Of a DNA stretch of 9,006 nt, positions 6,461 to 9,006 are shown piece by piece (within the stretch, counting starts at the first letter, position 1; each line of letters begins with the position of its first letter). This DNA comes from DATEMK01 sp035275625 (GTDB lineage Bacteria; Bacteroidota; Bacteroidia; AKYH767-A; OLB10): the NCBI GenBank assembly GCA_035275625.1, contig DATEMK010000404.1:1-9006 (forward strand). Direction: 5' to 3'. The position numbers were made by a program, and so were the translations under genes. Under the pieces are notes generated by a model. It was not told the DNA's origin. It did no database searches and saw only the letters and a list, made by a program, of their open reading frames with translations.

Positions 6461-7393
6461 TTGAATAAATTTGCACTCCTCAAAAAATTCCCGATTAAAT
6501 TGGAAAAAACTCTTTCAATATCCAAACCCGGCTCTGTAATCGCAAAGATTTATGACTACGGGCTTTTGATTAAGTTTAAGCTTTTGCTGTTTGTAGTTTT
6601 TTCAGCAGCATTTGCATATTTATTAGGATCCACCGGAGAAATTGACTGGAGCAAATTTATTCTTCTGAGCCTGGGAGGAGTAATGGTAACAGGGGCAGCC
6701 AACGGGTTAAATGAAATTTTTGAAAAAGATTTCGATAAGCTCATGACACGTACCATGAACCGTCCGCTGCCGGATAACAGGATGGGCGTAAATGAAGCAA
6801 TGATTGTAAGCATCCTGCTCGGCATTGGCGGAATTTTTATTCTCAGCACTTACATAAATATTTTATCCGGAATCCTGGGCATGATGGCTTTGTTTCTTTA
6901 TGCTTTCGCTTATACCCCGATGAAAAGAGTAAGTCCGTTTTCAGTTTTTGTAGGTGCAATTCCCGGTGCAATGCCGCCATTGATCGGATGGGTTGCCGCA
7001 ACGGGACATTTGAGCATGGAAGCCATCGTATTATTTGTTTTACAGTTCTTCTGGCAGTTCCCTCATTTCTGGTCAATAGCATGGAAATTAGATGATGATT
7101 ATAAAAAAGCAGGGTTCTATTTGCTCCCTTCAAAAGGGGGCAGGGATAAATCAAGCGCTTTCCAGATTGTGGTGTATTCACTGAGCCTTATTCCCGTAGG
7201 ATTGCTGCCTTATTTATTTCATATCTCGGGAATTATTTCAGCGATAATAGTTTCCCTTGCGGGAATAATTTTCACTTATTATGCGGTGAGATTATACAAA
7301 ACATGTTCTGATAAAGCGGCATTGCAGGTAATGTTCAGCTCTATAATTTATTTACCTGTGGTGATGATCGCTTTGGTGCTTGATAAGATATAG
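6461..7393 (+). CDS. ctaB: protoheme IX farnesyltransferase (heme O synthase)
   Basis: A UbiA-superfamily membrane prenyltransferase of up to 310 residues that adds a farnesyl group to protoheme to make heme O, precursor of heme A for the oxidase encoded downstream. Seen: about nine hydrophobic segments, the first at about 38-56; the prenyl-diphosphate/Mg motif NEIFEKDFDKLMTRTMNRPL (84-103), where the usual first Asp is Glu88 and D92 is kept; YTPMKRVSPFSVFVGAIPGA (151-170); and FFWQFPHFWSIAWKLDDDY (196-214) with the second Asp cluster. The start is uncertain: no in-frame ATG precedes the first helix. TTG at 6461 gives the longest protein, but a TAAATTTG box overlaps its first codons, so TTG at 6500 (297 residues) is a good alternative. 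It lies 77 bases before the first oxidase gene, in the order common in Bacteroidota. Confidence 0.95.
   Translation: MNKFALLKKFPIKLEKTLSISKPGSVIAKIYDYGLLIKFKLLLFVVFSAAFAYLLGSTGEIDWSKFILLSLGGVMVTGAANGLNEIFEKDFDKLMTRTMNRPLPDNRMGVNEAMIVSILLGIGGIFILSTYINILSGILGMMALFLYAFAYTPMKRVSPFSVFVGAIPGAMPPLIGWVAATGHLSMEAIVLFVLQFFWQFPHFWSIAWKLDDDYKKAGFYLLPSKGGRDKSSAFQIVVYSLSLIPVGLLPYLFHISGIISAIIVSLAGIIFTYYAVRLYKTCSDKAALQVMFSSIIYLPVVMIALVLDKI
6466..6473 (+). promoter_or_regulatory. -7-like box at the ctaB start
   Basis: TAAATTTG matches TAnnTTTG exactly, followed by CACTCC. If used, transcription would start near 6478-6480, after the TTG at 6461, and translation would have to begin further on (TTG at 6500). 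No TTTG -33 element is seen at 19-21 bases upstream. Confidence 0.4.
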
Positions 7394-7396
7394 CCA

Positions 7397-7430
7397 TCTG
7401 CGAATACGAATCTATACGAATTTACGAATA
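7397..7430. repeat. TACGAAT repeat cluster after ctaB, inverted copy of the trpS-side cluster
   Basis: TACGAAT occurs at 7405, 7415 and 7423, with a diverged TGCGAAT at 7399. The 3-base and 1-base spacers are the same lengths as in the cluster at 5380-5420 read on the opposite strand. The two clusters flank trpS and ctaB in inverted orientation. Confidence 0.85.
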
Positions 7431-7440
7431 CAGCATCATT

Positions 7441-7468
7441 GAACTTTAAACTTTAAACTTTAAACTCT
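7441..7468. repeat. AAACTTT tandem heptamer array before the short oxidase gene
   Basis: Four period-7 units: GAACTTT, AAACTTT, AAACTTT, AAACTCT. The array ends two bases before the ATG at 7471, so it occupies the whole ribosome-binding region of that gene. Confidence 0.9.
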
Positions 7469-7470
7469 TA

Positions 7471-8055
7471 ATGAACACAGTGGCAATTAATAAAGACCAG
7501 ACATACACCTCTATCCCATCACAAAAAATTTTTCTGTGGATTGCTATTGTGAGCATCATCATGTTATTCGCAGGCCTTACCAGCGGATACATAGTAAGGC
7601 AGGCAGAAGGCAATTGGGTGCATTTTGAATTGCCAAAAATATTTTATCTCTCCACCGCATTTATTGTAATCAGCAGCCTGTTCATGCAATGGGCTTTGTG
7701 GAGTGCAAAAAAAAATCACCGGGGTAATTTGTTAACCGGCTTAATCATCACTTTGGGGTTAGGGTTAGCTTTTTCATTTGCGCAATTTCTTGGCTGGACA
7801 AAATTGGTAGAAATGAAAGTGTTTTTTGGAGGAGTAACCGCCAATCCTTCCGGTTCATTTTTATACGTTCTGACCGGGCTGCACCTGGCGCATCTTGCGG
7901 GCGGCCTGATTTATTTATTGTTTGTCATCACCAATTCTATAAGAGGGAAATATAATTCTGAATACAGTTTGCCCATACAATTATGTGCCATATACTGGCA
8001 CTTCCTGGATATTCTGTGGGTATATTTGTTCATCTTCTTATTAACAATCAGGTGA
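7471..8055 (+). CDS. heme-copper oxidase subunit III-like protein (short form)
   Basis: A 194-residue integral membrane protein of the cytochrome c oxidase subunit III (CoxC/CtaE/CyoC) family, in the five-helix size class. Hydrophobic segments lie at about 20-42, 56-76, 88-108, 129-152 and 172-192. Family signatures are GSFLYVLTGLHLAHLAGG (127-144) with His138 and His141, and the C-terminal YWHFLDILWVYLFIFLL (175-191). Subunit III binds the catalytic subunit I and supports sustained proton uptake, and has no redox centre. The position of the conserved carboxylate in the N-terminal helix (Asp36 in the neighbouring long form) is Ile29 here, so the two genes are not equivalent. The ATG at 7471 is the natural start, directly preceded by heptamer repeats. 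It sits between ctaB and the long subunit III gene and is presumably part of the same oxidase. Confidence 0.88.
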   Translation: MNTVAINKDQTYTSIPSQKIFLWIAIVSIIMLFAGLTSGYIVRQAEGNWVHFELPKIFYLSTAFIVISSLFMQWALWSAKKNHRGNLLTGLIITLGLGLAFSFAQFLGWTKLVEMKVFFGGVTANPSGSFLYVLTGLHLAHLAGGLIYLLFVITNSIRGKYNSEYSLPIQLCAIYWHFLDILWVYLFIFLLTIR

Positions 8056-8081
8056 AGAATTAAAAGCTAAAACCATATCCG

Positions 8082-8116
8082 AAACCTTAAACCTTAAACT
8101 TTAAACTTTAAACCTT
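8082..8116. repeat. AAAC(C/T)TT tandem heptamer array between the two subunit III genes
   Basis: Five uninterrupted units with a strict 7-base period: AAACCTT, AAACCTT, AAACTTT, AAACTTT, AAACCTT. They have the same orientation as the array at 7441-7468, so the short oxidase gene is flanked by direct repeats. No stable hairpin is seen. Confidence 0.92.
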
Positions 8117-8124
8117 CAAGTTTC

Positions 8125-8156
8125 TTTGTTTAATCGAAAAAAAAATTAAATATTTG
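8125..8156 (+). promoter_or_regulatory. coxC: promoter of the long subunit III gene
   Basis: TTTG at 8125-8128 fits the Bacteroidota -33 element. AATATTTG at 8149-8156 fits the -7 consensus TAnnTTTG at all but one position. The spacer is 20 bases, as expected, and contains a run of nine A (8137-8145). Transcription would start near 8161, leaving a leader of about 43 bases with no Shine-Dalgarno before the ATG at 8204. Confidence 0.55.
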
Positions 8157-8203
8157 CACCACTTTTCAAAGACAATCATAAAACACAAATTTAAAATCGC
8201 TTT

Positions 8204-9006
8204 ATGTCAACAGCAGCAATAAAAAAGCCAAGTGCCACATGGGGAGGAGGCATTTCTCCATTCAATGTGAGCTGGGGCAAAATGTTTATGTGGTTTTTTC
8301 TTGTTTCCGATGCTTTTACTTTTTCATCCCTTTTGGTTGCTTATGGCGCCTTGCGTCACCGTTTTACGGATATCTGGCCTGCACCGGGAGACGTGTTCAC
8401 ACACTTCCCTTTCATACACGGGCATGTTCCATTGGCTTATGTGGGGTTCATGACATTTGACCTTATCATGAGTTCCGTTACAATGGTGCTTGCGGTTGAA
8501 GCTGGACATCGGAGAAGCAATAAAGGAGTTATTGTATGGCTTGCATTAACCATTGTCGGTGGTTTCATTTTCGTGGGCTCACAGGCCTGGGAATGGTATC
8601 ATTTCATTAAAGGTTCCGAACAAGGCGCTTATATCCTTGAAGACGGAAGGTTTGCCCGGACGGATGCATTGGAGCCGGGAATGATTTTTATCTGGCAGGA
8701 CCATCACAAAACAATTTACGAGGGGCCTGAAGCTGCGGAACTCGTTGCAAAGGCAACAAAAAATATTCATGGCGCCAATCTTATTGAGAATGAGTATGGA
8801 AATACTCCGTTGTTTGCAAACTTCTTTTTCTTTATTACAGGCTTTCATGGCTTCCACGTGTTTTCAGGAGTAGTTATTAATATTATTATTCTCATAAATG
8901 TAATGAACGGAGTGTATATCAGGCGGGGGCATTATGAACAGGTAGAAAAAGCAGGATTATACTGGCACTTCGTTGATTTGGTCTGGGTGTTTGTATTTAC
9001 ATTTTT
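8204..9006 (+). CDS. coxC: cytochrome c oxidase subunit III (long form), cut by the window end
   Basis: An open frame from the ATG at 8204 runs through the window edge, giving 267 residues (MSTAAIKKPSATWGGG...) with no stop reached. It is a membrane subunit of the aa3-type terminal oxidase. Seen: first helix at about 27-48 with VSDAFTF, where Asp36 takes the place of the Glu in the family's S-E-V motif; helices at about 76-98 and 109-127; SQAWEWYHF (126-134); a hydrophilic insert of about 60 residues (136-198) that enlarges Bacteroidota subunit III; then NTPLFANFFFFITGFHGFHV (200-219) and GLYWHFVDLVWVFVFTF (251-267), the C-terminal signature. Only the last part of the final helix and the tail should be missing. 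It has its own likely promoter. The rest of the oxidase genes would be expected to the right of the window. Confidence 0.94.
   Translation, partial: MSTAAIKKPSATWGGGISPFNVSWGKMFMWFFLVSDAFTFSSLLVAYGALRHRFTDIWPAPGDVFTHFPFIHGHVPLAYVGFMTFDLIMSSVTMVLAVEAGHRRSNKGVIVWLALTIVGGFIFVGSQAWEWYHFIKGSEQGAYILEDGRFARTDALEPGMIFIWQDHHKTIYEGPEAAELVAKATKNIHGANLIENEYGNTPLFANFFFFITGFHGFHVFSGVVINIIILINVMNGVYIRRGHYEQVEKAGLYWHFVDLVWVFVFTF

Noticed and set aside
7397..8116. CRISPR-like array or transposon ends from the heptamer repeats
   Set aside because: The units are only 7 bases with no unique spacers of CRISPR size. There are no cas or transposase genes, and no target-site duplications could be seen.
8239..8460. 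A 73-codon plus-strand open frame at the right end
   Set aside because: It is out of frame with the long subunit III gene, whose translation through the same bases shows clear oxidase motifs and stays open to the window end.
1..9006. A defence island, toxin-antitoxin pair or prophage
   Set aside because: All substantial frames are accounted for by housekeeping, signalling and respiratory genes, and no short paired genes or phage motifs were found.

Overview
The window reads as a piece of chromosome from a member of the Bacteroidota. It has moderate-to-low GC. The genes lack Shine-Dalgarno sequences, and several starts are preceded by the phylum's -7 promoter motif TAnnTTTG (or the near form TAnnTTCG). 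It also holds a sensor kinase with a two-component-regulator propeller and a Y_Y_Y domain, and two adjacent but dissimilar cytochrome oxidase subunit III genes after ctaB, both typical of this phylum. The genus cannot be told from the sequence.

Layout. The left part is on the minus strand. Reading in the direction of transcription from the centre it runs: a PlsC-like 1-acylglycerol-phosphate acyltransferase (5330 to 4590), a 1043-residue periplasmic-propeller histidine kinase (4467 to 1336), its NarL/LuxR-type response regulator (1313 to 693) and a DUF2461 protein (660 to 4). The right part is on the plus strand: trpS (5430-6422), ctaB (about 6461-7393), a short 194-residue subunit III-like oxidase gene (7471-8055) and a longer subunit III gene (8204 to beyond the window end). 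The divergent switch point is the 99-base gap between plsC and trpS. No gap exceeds 300 bases. The largest (8056-8203, 148 bases) holds a heptamer array and a promoter.

How the genes work together. The kinase and regulator form a complete two-component pair: about 14 propeller repeats outside the membrane sense an unknown ligand, the HisKA_3-type catalytic part phosphorylates the regulator's Asp55, and the LuxR-type helix-turn-helix acts on unknown promoters. A perfect 14-bp palindrome abutting the kinase's own -7 box is a candidate operator. ctaB (heme O synthesis) and the two subunit III genes form the left part seen here of an aa3-type cytochrome c oxidase locus. trpS and plsC are housekeeping genes.

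The most unusual content is between genes. Three gaps (plsC/trpS, ctaB/oxidase, oxidase/oxidase) contain period-7 repeats: ATTCGTA/TACGAAT clusters and AAAC(C/T)TT arrays. Two copies of a compound TACGAAT cluster, with nearly conserved internal spacers, lie in opposite orientation on either side of trpS-ctaB, and in both cases AAAC-type heptamers follow and then the start codon of the next gene. I found no mobile gene, CRISPR array, RNA gene or defence system, and I do not think the coding content is novel.
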